Shown: positions 52,026-61,716, counted from the first letter of the stretch. The stretch: DNA of 64,000 nucleotides from an uncultured Kiloniellaceae bacterium (GCA_947493695.1 CANLSF010000007.1:372001-436000), one strand, 5' to 3'. Numbers and translations: made by a program. The notes: a model not told the origin generated them from the sequence alone.

Positions 52026-52940
52026 ATGACCGAGTGTATTTCCGCTGACACCAGCACCAGTGATCACGCAAGACGCCACCTGATCGGTGTTCTGCTGGTG
52101 CTCGCCTCCGCGGTTGTCTTTAGTCTGGCCGGGGTTCTGACCAAGATGATCGAAAGCGATGCATGGACCATTGCCTGCTGGCGGGGACTGTTCGGTGCCG
52201 TCTTTATCGCCCTGTATGTTGTCTGGCGCAGAGGCGGCACGAGCCTCGCGGAGAGCTTTTCGCTGGGTTGGCGCGGCTGGCTGCTCGCCAGTATCGGCAG
52301 CCTCTCAACCCTTGCCTTCATCAACTCCTTCAAACTCACCTACGTCGCAAACGTCGCGATCATCTACGCCACCGCGCCCTTCATCGCGGCGGCCCTCGAA
52401 TGGATGATCCGTGGCGTAGGCGTTCGGTCGTCGACCATGGTCGCCGCAACCACGTCCCTGCTTGGCGTGGCGATCATGGTCGGCGCCAGCGCCGGCTCGG
52501 GTGCGTTGGCCGGGGATGTCCTGGCCCTGGGTATGACTCTGGGCATGGCACTCTACATGGTGCTGATCCGGGTCTTCACGGCCACACCCGTGGTGCTGGC
52601 TGCCGCCGCCTCGGCGCTTCAGCTCTTCATTCTGGGCTGGTTCTTCACCGACCCTCTGGCGGTTTCGCAGAACGATGCCATCCTGCTGGTTCTTTTCGGC
52701 ATCGTGTTCGCAGTGGCCGCGATCCTGCTAACGGAAGGAACGCGGATTGTTCCCGCCGCCGAATCCGGCCTCCTGGGATCGGCAGAGACGCCTTTTGCTG
52801 TCCTTTTCGCTTGGCTGATCCTCGCCGAGCTGCCACCCGGGGCCAGTCTGATTGGCGGCGCCATCGTAATCCTCGCCGTATTAGGCCACGCAGCGAGGGA
52901 CTTCCTCAAAGCACCGGACAAGAAACCCACGACTGCGTGA
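52026..52940 (+). CDS. EamA/DMT-superfamily transporter
   Basis: 304 residues with ten predicted transmembrane segments in two EamA repeats. Repeat 1: LIGVLLVLASAVVFSLAGVLTKMIE ... AIIYATAPFIAAALEWMI. Repeat 2: LALGMTLGMALYMVLIRVF ... ESGLLGSAETPFAVLFAWLILAELPPGASLIGGAIVILAVL. These proteins export amino acids or metabolites or act as permeases. The substrate is not predictable. It is divergent from the MarR/OhrR-like regulator, with an inverted repeat between the genes, and convergent with the VWA gene. Confidence 0.9.
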   Translation: MTECISADTSTSDHARRHLIGVLLVLASAVVFSLAGVLTKMIESDAWTIACWRGLFGAVFIALYVVWRRGGTSLAESFSLGWRGWLLASIGSLSTLAFINSFKLTYVANVAIIYATAPFIAAALEWMIRGVGVRSSTMVAATTSLLGVAIMVGASAGSGALAGDVLALGMTLGMALYMVLIRVFTATPVVLAAAASALQLFILGWFFTDPLAVSQNDAILLVLFGIVFAVAAILLTEGTRIVPAAESGLLGSAETPFAVLFAWLILAELPPGASLIGGAIVILAVLGHAARDFLKAPDKKPTTA

Positions 52941-52962
52941 GACGGTCAAAGCAGCAATCCTC

Positions 52963-54150
52963 CTAGTAGAGAATACCCTTTGCTGCCCCCTGCGCGCGGA
53001 TAATAGCGCCGACCTCGCCGTCGAAGGAATCACTGTCGCCGCCTTCGGCCAACTCCTGCTTTATGTACTCGTCACGTTTCGCGACCAGATTGTTGATCTC
53101 TTTCCGCAAGCCATCACGCAATCTGATCCGCTCGGCAACTGCAGCCTCCTGCTCCTTCACACTCAGTCCTTGAAGATCGCTCGGCAGATCCGCCGGTTCC
53201 ACGTCATCGAGCGTAACCCGACCCGCCGCCAGGTCATTGATCAATTCGCCCCGGCCTGTGACAATTTCCTCTGCTGCGCCTTTCGATTTTTGATAGGCCG
53301 ATTTATCGGCGATCACGGAGCTTGGGGCCGAGGCGGAGCGCTCGAGTTTGCCACGAACCTCGTCCTGTTGGGCTCGTCCGCCATACGGCAATGCCGTGCG
53401 GTTGAGGCGTTGATTGAGCGCTTGAATGTCCTGATCGAAGGGCGTCTGAATTGTCCGCATGTTGCCACTCTGGGGAATAGACACGAAACGCCCTTGTGCA
53501 AGCTGGGCAATTTCACGCCAGACCTGGGCTGTATCCTGGGCGCTACCCGCCAGGACCGTATTGATCATAATGTCCTGCTTCGCCGCCAGTCGCGCCGTCA
53601 CCTGATATTTGACATCATCCGCATAGTTCATTTGCGGTGGTGCGTCTCCTACCAGGAAGACAACACGATAAACGGACCGCGCCTGATCCCAACTCAGGTC
53701 GTTAACCGCATCATCCAAAGCCTGATTTACCGACTCCGGCCAGTCCCCGCCGCCACCGGCCTCGAACTTCAGTAATTCACCATAAATCCGGTCGATATCA
53801 TCGGTCAGATCAAACGACCGGGTCACATAGGCATCGCCCCGATCCCGGTAGCCGATCAGCCCCATGCGCAGATCCGGCGCCACTTCCGCATCCAGCATGT
53901 CCTTGGCAATTGACCAGATTTTGACCTTGGCCCCCTGGATCAGATCGGCCATCGACCCGGTGGTATCCAACAGAAACACCACGTCAATCTTAGGCTTACT
54001 CTGATGTTGTCCATCTTGGCGCTGCGGGTCACCCTGACCTTGATGGTCGCGCTTGAAATGTGCATCGCTGGACGATTGTTCCGCCGCAACAAGGGGCGCG
54101 GTCAATATCATACAGGTCATGGCCATGGCGGCCCCGGTTAGTCCTCGCAT
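52963..54150 (-). CDS. Exported von Willebrand factor A domain protein
   Basis: 395 residues with a signal peptide (MAMTCMILTAPLVAAEQ) and a short Gln/Asp/His-rich segment. The VWA domain begins KIDVVFLLDTTGSMADLI, where DTTGS gives the MIDAS core (D-x-T/S-x-S). FEAGGGGDWPESVNQALDDAV contributes another MIDAS loop and VVFLVGDAPPQMNY the final Asp. The C-terminal 150 residues are a charged helical region (IADKSAYQKSKGAAEE, LRKEINNLVAKRDEYIKQEL). It likely binds metal and a protein ligand in the periplasm. No operon partner; the closest gene upstream is a 43-residue membrane protein on the same strand. Confidence 0.85.
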   Translation of the reverse strand: MRGLTGAAMAMTCMILTAPLVAAEQSSSDAHFKRDHQGQGDPQRQDGQHQSKPKIDVVFLLDTTGSMADLIQGAKVKIWSIAKDMLDAEVAPDLRMGLIGYRDRGDAYVTRSFDLTDDIDRIYGELLKFEAGGGGDWPESVNQALDDAVNDLSWDQARSVYRVVFLVGDAPPQMNYADDVKYQVTARLAAKQDIMINTVLAGSAQDTAQVWREIAQLAQGRFVSIPQSGNMRTIQTPFDQDIQALNQRLNRTALPYGGRAQQDEVRGKLERSASAPSSVIADKSAYQKSKGAAEEIVTGRGELINDLAAGRVTLDDVEPADLPSDLQGLSVKEQEAAVAERIRLRDGLRKEINNLVAKRDEYIKQELAEGGDSDSFDGEVGAIIRAQGAAKGILY

Positions 54151-54366
54151 CGCACCAGCCTCTCGTCATAAAAATGGACAGATGACAGAAAATCAGGCCA
54201 TGGCGGCGAACTCAGGGCACGGAAGCGGCGAATTTAGGGCAAAGCTGTGTCAGTTCAGGACAAGCAGTACAAACACGTGGCAGCAGGACTCATCGCAGAA
54301 CACGGATGTCTGCCTGCACACTGACAGAATTGAGAATTGTGGTTCAATGGCGCATACGCCAGAAGC

Positions 54367-54498
54367 CTAGGTCTCTGGCATCTCCGGCGCTGGCTGCTCG
54401 GTCGCAGGCTCTGTTTTTTCACCACGCGCGCACATCAAAATACACGCAAGTCCCAACCCGATTGCGCCCCAAAGGACGCCAGCGTAGATCAATTCCAT
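54367..54498 (-). CDS. Small single-span membrane protein (43 aa)
   Basis: Begins MELIYAGVLWGAIGLGLACI, continues LMCARGEKTEP and ends QPAPEMPET. One N-terminal transmembrane helix and a polar, Pro/Glu-rich tail. On the reverse strand GGAG lies ten bases before the ATG. It is in the 680-base gap between the VWA and molybdoenzyme genes. No family recognised. Forward-strand frames over the same bases have no such structure. Confidence 0.45.
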   Translation of the reverse strand: MELIYAGVLWGAIGLGLACILMCARGEKTEPATEQPAPEMPET

Positions 54499-54827
54499 CT
54501 CATCCGATCTCCAAGCTCCGCCGGATTGTCACTGCGGAGTGTGTGCGTCCTGCGTTATGCAGTAGATAGGTTAACGGTGGGTTAGATTCGCGTGACATCT
54601 TTCGGCGCATCCCCGCAATCGTCACAAGCCTGATATGCAAAAAATGCATGCCCAGCCAAACACGCCTGCTGCAGGCCAAAGAACGCTGGAATTCCCAGCC
54701 CACAGCCGAGGTTCGTGTCGCACGCGCGCCAGCCTCAACACGTCCCAATATTGCGGTTGGTCGCCAGGCATCACTTGCCTATGATCCACCCTAAATATGC
54801 ATTTCCACTGCAAGAAGAGATCTGAGC
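54499..54827. other. Intergenic region, no further gene seen
   Basis: About 330 bases including the promoter of the molybdoenzyme gene; AGAAGAGAT is its probable ribosome site. Nothing else recognised. Confidence 0.35.
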
Positions 54828-57194
54828 ATGGTGAAATTCGGAGTTGGCCAGGGCCTGCGGCGCGTCGAGGACGTTCGTCTTCTAACCGGTCATGGTCGAT
54901 ACACGGATGACATCAAGGAAGAGGGCGAAGTTTTCGGGTTCGTTCTGCGCAGCCCCTACGCACATGCCGACATTCTCTCCATGGATCTCGAGGAAGCCAG
55001 GCGAGCGCCCGGCGTTCTCGGCGTCTACAGCCACGAAGATCTGACGGCGGATGGCGTGCAGAACATTCCTTGCCTGACCCCAATTCCGGGCAAAAACGGC
55101 AGCACACCCATTATGCCGCCTCGCCCCGCCCTAGCACGCGGCCGGGTTCGGCACATCGGCGACCCTGTCGCCTTCGTAGTTGCGGAGACGCTCGATCAGG
55201 CACGGGATGCCGCCGAGCTGATCTTTGTCGACTACGCGGACCTGCCGGCCAACGTCCTTTCCGGCGAAGCCATGCAGCAGGGCACGCCGCAAATCTGGGG
55301 CGAAGCGCCGGGCAATCTCTGCCTCGATTGGGAGCAAGGCGATGCCGTTGTAACCGACGCTGCGCTGGCGTCCGCGCATAAAATCGTCAAGCTTGAGCTG
55401 ATCAATAACCGGATTGTCGTCAACGCCATGGAACCCAGGGGCGTGCTGGCCAGCTACGATTCCGAAACGGATCAGATGACCCTGGTCAGTGGCAGCCAGG
55501 GCGTCTTTTCACTTCGCAACCAGCTCGCTGAGCATATCTTCCAGGTGCCGCCGGAGAAGATCCGGGTTCAGACCCAGGATGTCGGCGGCGGCTTTGGGAT
55601 GAAGATCTTTGCTTATCCGGAACAGGTTCTCTCGATGTTTGCCGCACGGCGGCTACAACGACCGGTGCGCTGGACCGGCGACCGCAGCGAGAGCTTCATG
55701 AGCGACAGCCAGGGCCGCGATCACATTACGACCCTGGAGGCAGGTCTCGACGAGAATGGCAAGATTATCGGACTGAAGGTCTCGACCATCGCGGACCTGG
55801 GGGCCTATCTTTCCAATTTCGGACCTTACATTCCCACACTCTGCGGCTCGCATCTGTTATGTGGCGTCTATACGATCCCAACGGTCTATGTCGAGGTGAA
55901 GTGCGTTTTCACAAACACCGTCCCCGTCGACGCCTACCGCGGCGCCGGGCGACCCGAGGCCGCCTATGCCATCGAACGCCTGATTGACTATGCCGCACGC
56001 GAGATCGGCGTTACCCCTGACGAAATGCGCCGCCGGAACTTCATTCCGCCGGAGTCCATGCCCTTCAACACCAGCACCGGCATCACCTATGATTCGGGCG
56101 ACTTCGCCGAAATCATGCGGCGCGCACAAAAGGCAGCTGACTGGGACGGCTTCGAAGCCCGCCGTGCCGCCGCAAAGGCGCAGGGCAAGCTGCTTGGTCT
56201 GGGTATGTCATCCTACATTGAGGCCTGTGGCGGCATCGGACAGGAAGAAGCGCGCATCAAGGTCAAGTCCGATGGCGGCATCACGCTCTTCATCGGCACA
56301 CAAAACAACGGCCAGGGTCATGCCACGGCTTACGCCCAAATTATCGGTGACAGGCTCGGTCTGGAGCCAGAGCAGATCGAAATGCGCCAGGGCGACACCA
56401 ACGAGTTGACCTCCGGTGGCGGCACCGGCGGCTCCCGCTCAGTCCTCATGGGCGGTATGGCGATCACCGGGGCCTCTGAAAAGATCGTCGCGCGCGCCCG
56501 TGAAATCGCTGGTCATCTGCTTGAGGCCGCAACCGATGACATCGAGTACAATGCCGGAACCCTCTCCATCGCGGGTACCGACCGACGGGTTTCCCTGGCC
56601 GATGTGGCCAAAGCCGCCGAGACGGGCGCAGGACTGCCGCCCGAAACTGCCGAAGCAGTGAAAGACGGGATAGACGAAACCTCGAACTTCACGGAAACAC
56701 CGGCAAAGACCTACCCCAACGGCTGCCACATCTGCGAAGTCGAAATCGACGAGGACACAGGTGTCGCTAAAGTGCGGCGTTACGTGATCTATGACGATTT
56801 CGGCACAGTTATTAATCCCTTGTTAGCGGCAGGCCAAGTCCATGGCGGCACCGCGCAGGGCATCGGACAGGCGCTTCTGGAACATACCGTCTATGACCCG
56901 GAAACCGGACAGCTGCTCACGGGTTCCTACCTGGATTATTGCATGCCACGGGCCGACGACATTCCGGAGATCGAACTGACAATGGTCGAGGACATGCCCT
57001 GCACGACCAACGATATGGGCATGAAGGGCGCCGGCGAGGCCGGATGCATCGGCGCCCCACCGGCAGTAATCAATGCGGTCGTCGACGCTTTGGCGCCCTT
57101 TGACGTCAAACACGTCGATATGCCGGCCACCCCGGAAAAAATCTGGCGTATCATGAATGCCAATACCCGGAATCAGGTAGCGGCTGAGGTGTGA
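54828..57194 (+). CDS. Xanthine dehydrogenase-family molybdenum subunit (form II CoxL-like)
   Basis: 788-residue large subunit binding molybdopterin. The start VGQGLRRVEDVRLLTGHGRYTDDI is typical. AYRGAGRPEAAYAIERLID has AYRGAGR, the form II loop; genuine CO dehydrogenase (form I) has AYxCSFR. The base MGMKGAGEAGCIGAPPA holds the catalytic Glu. FIGTQNNGQGHATAYAQI and DVGGGFGMK are cofactor-contact segments. The substrate is likely an aldehyde, purine or other heterocycle, not CO. The small Fe-S and FAD subunits expected to work with it are not adjacent, which is unusual; they must be encoded elsewhere. Confidence 0.88.
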   Translation: MVKFGVGQGLRRVEDVRLLTGHGRYTDDIKEEGEVFGFVLRSPYAHADILSMDLEEARRAPGVLGVYSHEDLTADGVQNIPCLTPIPGKNGSTPIMPPRPALARGRVRHIGDPVAFVVAETLDQARDAAELIFVDYADLPANVLSGEAMQQGTPQIWGEAPGNLCLDWEQGDAVVTDAALASAHKIVKLELINNRIVVNAMEPRGVLASYDSETDQMTLVSGSQGVFSLRNQLAEHIFQVPPEKIRVQTQDVGGGFGMKIFAYPEQVLSMFAARRLQRPVRWTGDRSESFMSDSQGRDHITTLEAGLDENGKIIGLKVSTIADLGAYLSNFGPYIPTLCGSHLLCGVYTIPTVYVEVKCVFTNTVPVDAYRGAGRPEAAYAIERLIDYAAREIGVTPDEMRRRNFIPPESMPFNTSTGITYDSGDFAEIMRRAQKAADWDGFEARRAAAKAQGKLLGLGMSSYIEACGGIGQEEARIKVKSDGGITLFIGTQNNGQGHATAYAQIIGDRLGLEPEQIEMRQGDTNELTSGGGTGGSRSVLMGGMAITGASEKIVARAREIAGHLLEAATDDIEYNAGTLSIAGTDRRVSLADVAKAAETGAGLPPETAEAVKDGIDETSNFTETPAKTYPNGCHICEVEIDEDTGVAKVRRYVIYDDFGTVINPLLAAGQVHGGTAQGIGQALLEHTVYDPETGQLLTGSYLDYCMPRADDIPEIELTMVEDMPCTTNDMGMKGAGEAGCIGAPPAVINAVVDALAPFDVKHVDMPATPEKIWRIMNANTRNQVAAEV

Positions 57195-57269
57195 AGCAGC
57201 TAGAACCGGGTCATCAAGAATTAGGTGCGTGCCATTACGGTCGAATCCTGCAGATGCAGAGTTGAAGCG

Positions 57270-58154
57270 ATGAGTGACGAAACTGAAGAAGCATTTTCGG
57301 CTGAAACCGAAAATCCGGACGCCTCTGCAGAAATGGAGAGCGAGAGCGATGATCTGATGGCTGCCCTGCGCCTGATCGCAGAGCGGGCCGGCAAGGTGAT
57401 TCTTCAGTATTATGTCGATGCGGAAGAGATCGTTCTTCGCGAAAAGGACGATGCCTCTCCCGTCACCGATGCCGACGAAGCTGCGGAAACCTTCATCCTG
57501 GGCGCGCTCAACACCATGACGCCCCATATTCCGATCGTATCGGAAGAAGCCGCCTCTGCCGGTGAGATCCCGGAAATCGACGGTGATTTCTTCTGGCTGG
57601 TCGATCCGCTCGACGGAACCAAGGAATTCATCTCACGCAACGGCGAATTCACCGTCAACATCGCCTTGATCGAACACGGCGTACCGGTGGCAGGTGTCGT
57701 GCATGCCCCTGCGCTGGCCATGACCTGGACCGGCGCAGGCGAAGGCACGGCCACCTTCTCGGAGACCGACAACCCGCCGATGCCGATTTCGGTTCGTGAA
57801 ATTCCGAACGAAGGTGCAACCGTCGTGGCCAGCCGCCATCACGGCACCGGTGAAAAGCTGGAGGGTTTTCTCGCCACCCGCTCGGTTAAAGACCGGGTCA
57901 CTGCAGGCAGTTCCCTCAAGTTCTGCCTGGTGGCCAGCGGACAGGCGGACGTTTATCCGCGCTTCGGGCGAACAATGGAATGGGATACGGCGGCCGGTCA
58001 CGCGGTTCTCCTGGCAGCTGGAGGAGATGTCTGGACGCTGGATAACGAGCCTCTGGACTATGGCAAGCCTGGATTCGAAAATCCGGACTTCATCGCCGAA
58101 GGGGTTCACCTGGATGCAGGTTTCGACAGTATTGACGAAGATTCCGAAGTCTGA
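57270..58154 (+). CDS. cysQ: 3'(2'),5'-bisphosphate nucleotidase (CysQ-like)
   Basis: 294 residues of the inositol-monophosphatase superfamily. Motifs: LREKDDASPVTDADEAAE (metal-binding start), IPIVSEEAA, FFWLVDPLDGTKEFISRNGEFTVNIALIEHG (the D-P-L-D-G-T core) and MEWDTAAGHAVLLAAGG (distal Asp). CysQ removes 3'-phosphoadenosine 5'-phosphate produced in sulfate assimilation. A 25-residue acidic extension precedes the domain. ATG 57270 is preferred over the GTG at 57225. The gene follows the molybdoenzyme after 75 bases in the same direction; a functional link is not established. Confidence 0.9.
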   Translation: MSDETEEAFSAETENPDASAEMESESDDLMAALRLIAERAGKVILQYYVDAEEIVLREKDDASPVTDADEAAETFILGALNTMTPHIPIVSEEAASAGEIPEIDGDFFWLVDPLDGTKEFISRNGEFTVNIALIEHGVPVAGVVHAPALAMTWTGAGEGTATFSETDNPPMPISVREIPNEGATVVASRHHGTGEKLEGFLATRSVKDRVTAGSSLKFCLVASGQADVYPRFGRTMEWDTAAGHAVLLAAGGDVWTLDNEPLDYGKPGFENPDFIAEGVHLDAGFDSIDEDSEV

Positions 58155-58463
58155 GTGCACATCAAACCACGTAAAGTCTTCATTTAATTGATTTGCGGAC
58201 CGCCTGCCCCTCTCCGGATAGGCCTGTCGTTCCAAATTTGCGTTCGCGCGCCTATCATTTTGGCTCGGCGTCACGATTTTGTGTTGAAACCTGATTTGCC
58301 CGCGAGTCCGCTAATCAGGACACTGGATCCGTCGTCGCGCTTTGCGGCGCACACCAGAGAGCTGTTCTCATTTGATCATGTGACGAGCGCCCAGTCGAAC
58401 GGCGGAAGCAGAAGATGCTTCGGTTGGCCGACGGGCCTCAAAAAAATTCAGGAGCTTCTATCC

Positions 58464-58823
58464 ATGGCAACACAGAAATCGAAAATGCTCGCATCCACCA
58501 GCCGTCGCACCGTCATCATGGGCGGCGTTGCACTGGCCAGTGCAACCCTGCTTAGCGCTTGCGCCAGCAAGAGCAAGAACTACTGCAACCCTTGCAACCC
58601 CTGCGCAGCAAAGAACCCCTGCAATCCTTGCAACCCATGTAACCCTTGCGCCGCCAAAAACCCTTGCAATCCCTGCAACCCATGTAACCCTTGCGCCGCC
58701 AAGAACCCTTGCAACCCATGCAATCCCTGTGCAGCGAAAAACCCGTGCAATCCTTGCGCGGCAAAGAACCCCTGCAATCCTTGCAACCCCTGTGCAGCGA
58801 AGAATCCCTGCGCAGCAAGCTAA
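58464..58823 (+). CDS. Cysteine-rich NPC-repeat lipoprotein
   Basis: 119 residues. The N terminus has twin Arg and a lipobox: [21 protein letters not shown]. It is probably exported by Tat and lipidated. The whole mature part is built from NPC triplets closed by AAK: blocks of 2-4 NPC units then AAK, seven blocks in all, giving 20 cysteines in about 80 residues. Such spacing (Cys every third residue) suggests metal chelation, like a metallothionein or copper-trapping protein, on the outer face of a membrane; this is inference. GGAG lies 10 bases before the ATG and a strong terminator follows. The antisense frames are shadows of the repeat. Confidence 0.85.
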   Translation: MATQKSKMLASTSRRTVIMGGVALASATLLSACASKSKNYCNPCNPCAAKNPCNPCNPCNPCAAKNPCNPCNPCNPCAAKNPCNPCNPCAAKNPCNPCAAKNPCNPCNPCAAKNPCAAS

Positions 58824-58844
58824 CAGGGTTTTCTGAGACCATAG

Positions 58845-58899
58845 AGAAATGGCGGCAGATGAAGCGCATTTGAAGCGGACTCTGCCGCCATTTCTTTTT
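58845..58899 (+). terminator. Strong Rho-independent terminator
   Basis: AGAAATGGCGGCAGA (58845-58859) pairs perfectly with TCTGCCGCCATTTCT (58881-58895), followed by TTTTC. It ends the Cys-rich lipoprotein transcript. Confidence 0.93.
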
Positions 58900-59075
58900 C
58901 CCGGTCCCGGTCCGGCACCCGGCTATGGCGCACGTGAGCCGGAAAGTACTTCTATATGCCCAATTGACGTGACCGAAGTCTGGAGTCACAAGAAGCGAAA
59001 GTGCTAATCTTACTCTGGAGAGTGAATCGGGCACGGGCTCATCGTTTCAAAACACTTCGAAAATTGGGTGGATAA

Positions 59076-59834
59076 ATGACGTCGGATCATAAAGTTGCGC
59101 TGGTTACCGGTGCAGGAAGCGGAATCGGCAAACATGCGGCCATGGCGCTGCTCAAAGCCGGTTATGCAACGGTTTTGACCGGTCGACGACTCCGCCCCCT
59201 GGAAGACTGCATTAAAGAAGCCGCAGTCACCGACGTACCTGCGCTCGCAGTCACCTGTGACGTCGGCAACGCCAACGAAGTCGCCAGCCTTTTTTCCAAG
59301 ATCGAGCAAAAATTCGGGCGGCTGGACGTTCTTTTCAACAATGCAGGCACCAATGTGCCGCCCCTGAGCCTGGATGAGATCACACCTGAGCAGTGGGCAA
59401 CGGTCGTCAGCGTCAATCTGACCGGGGCCTTTCACTGTACCCGTGAAGCTTTCAAGCTGATGAAACGCCAGAATCCTATGGGTGGTCGGATCATCAACAA
59501 CGGCTCGATCTCGGCCCAGTCTCCGCGTCCCGGCTCCGCGCCCTATACGGCGACCAAGCACGCAATTACCGGTCTAACCAAGTCCACGTCCCTCGACGGG
59601 CGGCCTTTCGATATCGCCTGCGGTCAGATCGATATCGGTAATGCAGCCACGGATATGACCACAGCCATGGCGGTCGGCGTGCCACAGGCCAACGGTACGA
59701 TGGCAGTCGAGCCTACCATGGACGTCAAACATGTGGCTGACGCAGTCGTGCACATGGCAGGTCTGCCCCTGGACGTGAACATTCAGTTCATCACAGTAAT
59801 GGCGACCAAGATGCCCTTGATCGGGCGCGGCTAG
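59076..59834 (+). CDS. Short-chain dehydrogenase/reductase
   Basis: 252 residues of the classical SDR family. The cofactor motif is [16 protein letters not shown] is FNNAGTN; the catalytic Ser is in [10 protein letters not shown] and YTATK carries Tyr-x-x-x-Lys. An Arg after the second strand (TGRR) favours NADP(H). The substrate is unknown. It stands between the Cys-rich lipoprotein and the convergent ParA gene. Confidence 0.92.
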   Translation: MTSDHKVALVTGAGSGIGKHAAMALLKAGYATVLTGRRLRPLEDCIKEAAVTDVPALAVTCDVGNANEVASLFSKIEQKFGRLDVLFNNAGTNVPPLSLDEITPEQWATVVSVNLTGAFHCTREAFKLMKRQNPMGGRIINNGSISAQSPRPGSAPYTATKHAITGLTKSTSLDGRPFDIACGQIDIGNAATDMTTAMAVGVPQANGTMAVEPTMDVKHVADAVVHMAGLPLDVNIQFITVMATKMPLIGRG

Positions 59835-59862
59835 CAGCAAGCGGGCTTAAGGTTTTACGAAT

Positions 59863-60501
59863 TTAACTCGCGGCGCGGAGGATCTCTTTGGCCAGCGCGC
59901 GGATTTCCGTTGCTGCCTGCCCGCGCGGCTGCACCTCACCAACCGCGCGCCCCTCTGCCAACGCCGAGGCAAAGGCCACTCTGTTCCCCAGGCGTGTTTT
60001 CGCGATTTTGGCGCCGTAACCTTGGATCTCAGCCAGCATTTCTTCGGTCAGGTTTGCGCGCGGTGGCACGCGGTTAAGCACAAGAAGTGCCGCCACCCGC
60101 TCCTGCCGTGCAAGCTCCAGGGTCGGCTTGGTCGCCCAGACATCCATCGGCGAAGGCTGCACGGGAACAATCACCAGATTGGCCAATCGAACCGCGATTT
60201 TGGCTTCGGTCTCTGCATGCGGCGGACTGTCGACCAGGACGATGTCATGGTCGCGGGCCAGCTTGTCGATCTCTGCTCTTGATCGCCAGCCTTTGACGGC
60301 TGAAACAAGCAATCCCGCACCGGCATCCCCAAGACGCTCTTCGCGCAGACGGTACCACATGGCGAGGGATTGCTGCGGGTCTATATCGACGACAGCAACA
60401 GACTTCTTTGCAGCCGTGAAGGCGACGGCAAGATGCGCCGTGACAGTGGTTTTACCGGCACCGCCTTTTTGCTGTGCAACAGTCAAAATTTTCCCGGCCA
60501 T
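59863..60501 (-). CDS. Orphan ParA-family ATPase
   Basis: 212 residues. The deviant Walker A motif is QKGGAGKTT at the very N terminus; IVLVDSPPHAETEAKI is the Walker A'/B region and VIVPVQPSPMDVWATKPTLELA follows. Length is typical of small, non-DNA-binding ParA/MinD-like proteins. There is no parB neighbour, so this is an orphan of the type that positions cytoplasmic or membrane clusters (chemotaxis arrays, carboxysomes, plasmids). Its start has no strong ribosome site. Convergent with the SDR gene. Confidence 0.9.
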   Translation of the reverse strand: MAGKILTVAQQKGGAGKTTVTAHLAVAFTAAKKSVAVVDIDPQQSLAMWYRLREERLGDAGAGLLVSAVKGWRSRAEIDKLARDHDIVLVDSPPHAETEAKIAVRLANLVIVPVQPSPMDVWATKPTLELARQERVAALLVLNRVPPRANLTEEMLAEIQGYGAKIAKTRLGNRVAFASALAEGRAVGEVQPRGQAATEIRALAKEILRAAS

Positions 60502-60679
60502 GCTGAAGTCTCCCGTTTGTAGACTACTGATATTGTGCAGGTGCGAAATGTGTCGTCAAGACGACAAAGCAAGGTTTGAGAATAAATCCTGTGTGGGCCT
60601 CCACCTTTGGGGGAAATTTACCTGACAGCATTGCCCATATCTTTTGACGTGAGATCGCATTTCAGTAGACTGCGCCGCC

Positions 60680-61660
60680 ATGTCCCGAGAGCAAGCAAAG
60701 CCCCATGCAAGCCGGATCCTAGCGCCGACGCCTGAGACCTATCGTGCCGCAGCAGATCTGCTGCAGGCTGGTGAGGTTGTCGCCTTTCCAACGGAAACCG
60801 TCTATGGCCTGGGAGCGGATGCGACCAATGACCGAGCCGCAGCGCGCATTTTTGAAACCAAGGGACGGCCAAGCTTCAACCCGCTTATCGTGCATTTCGA
60901 ACATCTTGAAGCGGCCGCTCGTGAAGTTGAGGTAAATCCCTGGGCGGAAGCTCTGGCAAAAGCCTTCTGGCCGGGCCCGCTAACCATGGTTTTACCGCGC
61001 CGAGATGACTCGCGCATTTCACTCCTCTGCAGCGCCGGCTTGCCTACCCTCGCCGTCAGAGTCCCCCGGCACGAAATCGGCCAAAGCCTGCTCCGAGCGG
61101 CGCAACGCCCCCTGGCGGCCCCCAGCGCCAACGCATCGGGCAAGATCAGCCCGACCTCCGCAGCACATGTCGCAGCCTCACTAGGTGACCGCGTCCCGAT
61201 GATCCTGGATGGCGGCGACTGCGAGGTTGGACTCGAATCCACCGTGATCGATCTCTCCGGGAGTCAGCCCGTTATCCTGCGCCCCGGCGGCATCACCCGC
61301 TCCCAACTGGAGTCTGTCCTGGGCAGTGTTGAAGAAGCCGGGGCCGGCAGCGATATCAAATCGCCGGGCATGATGACCAGTCATTACGCCCCGTCCCTGC
61401 CGATCCGGCTTGGCGCGACAGATGTAGAAGCGAATGAAGCGCTGCTAGCCTTTGGACCAGATCCCATCAAAGGGGCGGCAATCACCGAGAATCTGAGCCC
61501 GAACGGGGATCTCGCCGAGGCGGCTGCCAATCTTTTCAATCTCTTGCATAGCCTGGATCGGGAAAAACTGGCGGGAATCGCCGTGATGCCGGTGCCGCAA
61601 AAAGGCTTGGGCATCGCCATCAATGACCGGCTCGTCCGGGCGGCAGCACCACGAGACTAA
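60680..61660 (+). CDS. sua5: Threonylcarbamoyl-AMP synthase, two-domain (Sua5)
   Basis: 326 residues making L-threonylcarbamoyladenylate for the t6A37 modification of ANN-decoding tRNAs. The YrdC domain has PTETVYGLGADATND, IFETKGRPSFNPLIVHF, LAKAFWPGPLTMVLPRR, TLAVRVPRHEIGQ, RPLAAPSANASGKISPT and GLESTVIDLSG. The linker SPGMMTSHYAPSLPIRL and a C-terminal Rossmann-like domain mark Sua5 rather than TsaC. AGACTGCGCC...ATG lacks an obvious Shine-Dalgarno site. A single gene; the next gene follows after 56 bases. Confidence 0.94.
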   Translation: MSREQAKPHASRILAPTPETYRAAADLLQAGEVVAFPTETVYGLGADATNDRAAARIFETKGRPSFNPLIVHFEHLEAAAREVEVNPWAEALAKAFWPGPLTMVLPRRDDSRISLLCSAGLPTLAVRVPRHEIGQSLLRAAQRPLAAPSANASGKISPTSAAHVAASLGDRVPMILDGGDCEVGLESTVIDLSGSQPVILRPGGITRSQLESVLGSVEEAGAGSDIKSPGMMTSHYAPSLPIRLGATDVEANEALLAFGPDPIKGAAITENLSPNGDLAEAAANLFNLLHSLDREKLAGIAVMPVPQKGLGIAINDRLVRAAAPRD

Positions 61661-61716
61661 GGCCTCTTGCGGATCAGGACTGGTCCCAGGCGCCTGAAGG
61701 CATTAAATTCCAAGCC

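Noticed and set aside
54828-57194. True carbon monoxide dehydrogenase large subunit
   Set aside because: The active-site loop is AYRGAGR, not the AYxCSFR of form I CoxL, and coxS/coxM are absent.
58590-58815. Regular short direct repeats resembling a CRISPR array
   Set aside because: The period is 9-12 bases in coding frame (NPC codons) with no unique spacers.
58552-59034. Cys- or Gln/Gly-repeat frames antisense to the NPC-repeat gene
   Set aside because: Any reading of a repetitive stretch gives a repetitive protein. The forward frame alone has a signal sequence, ribosome site and terminator.
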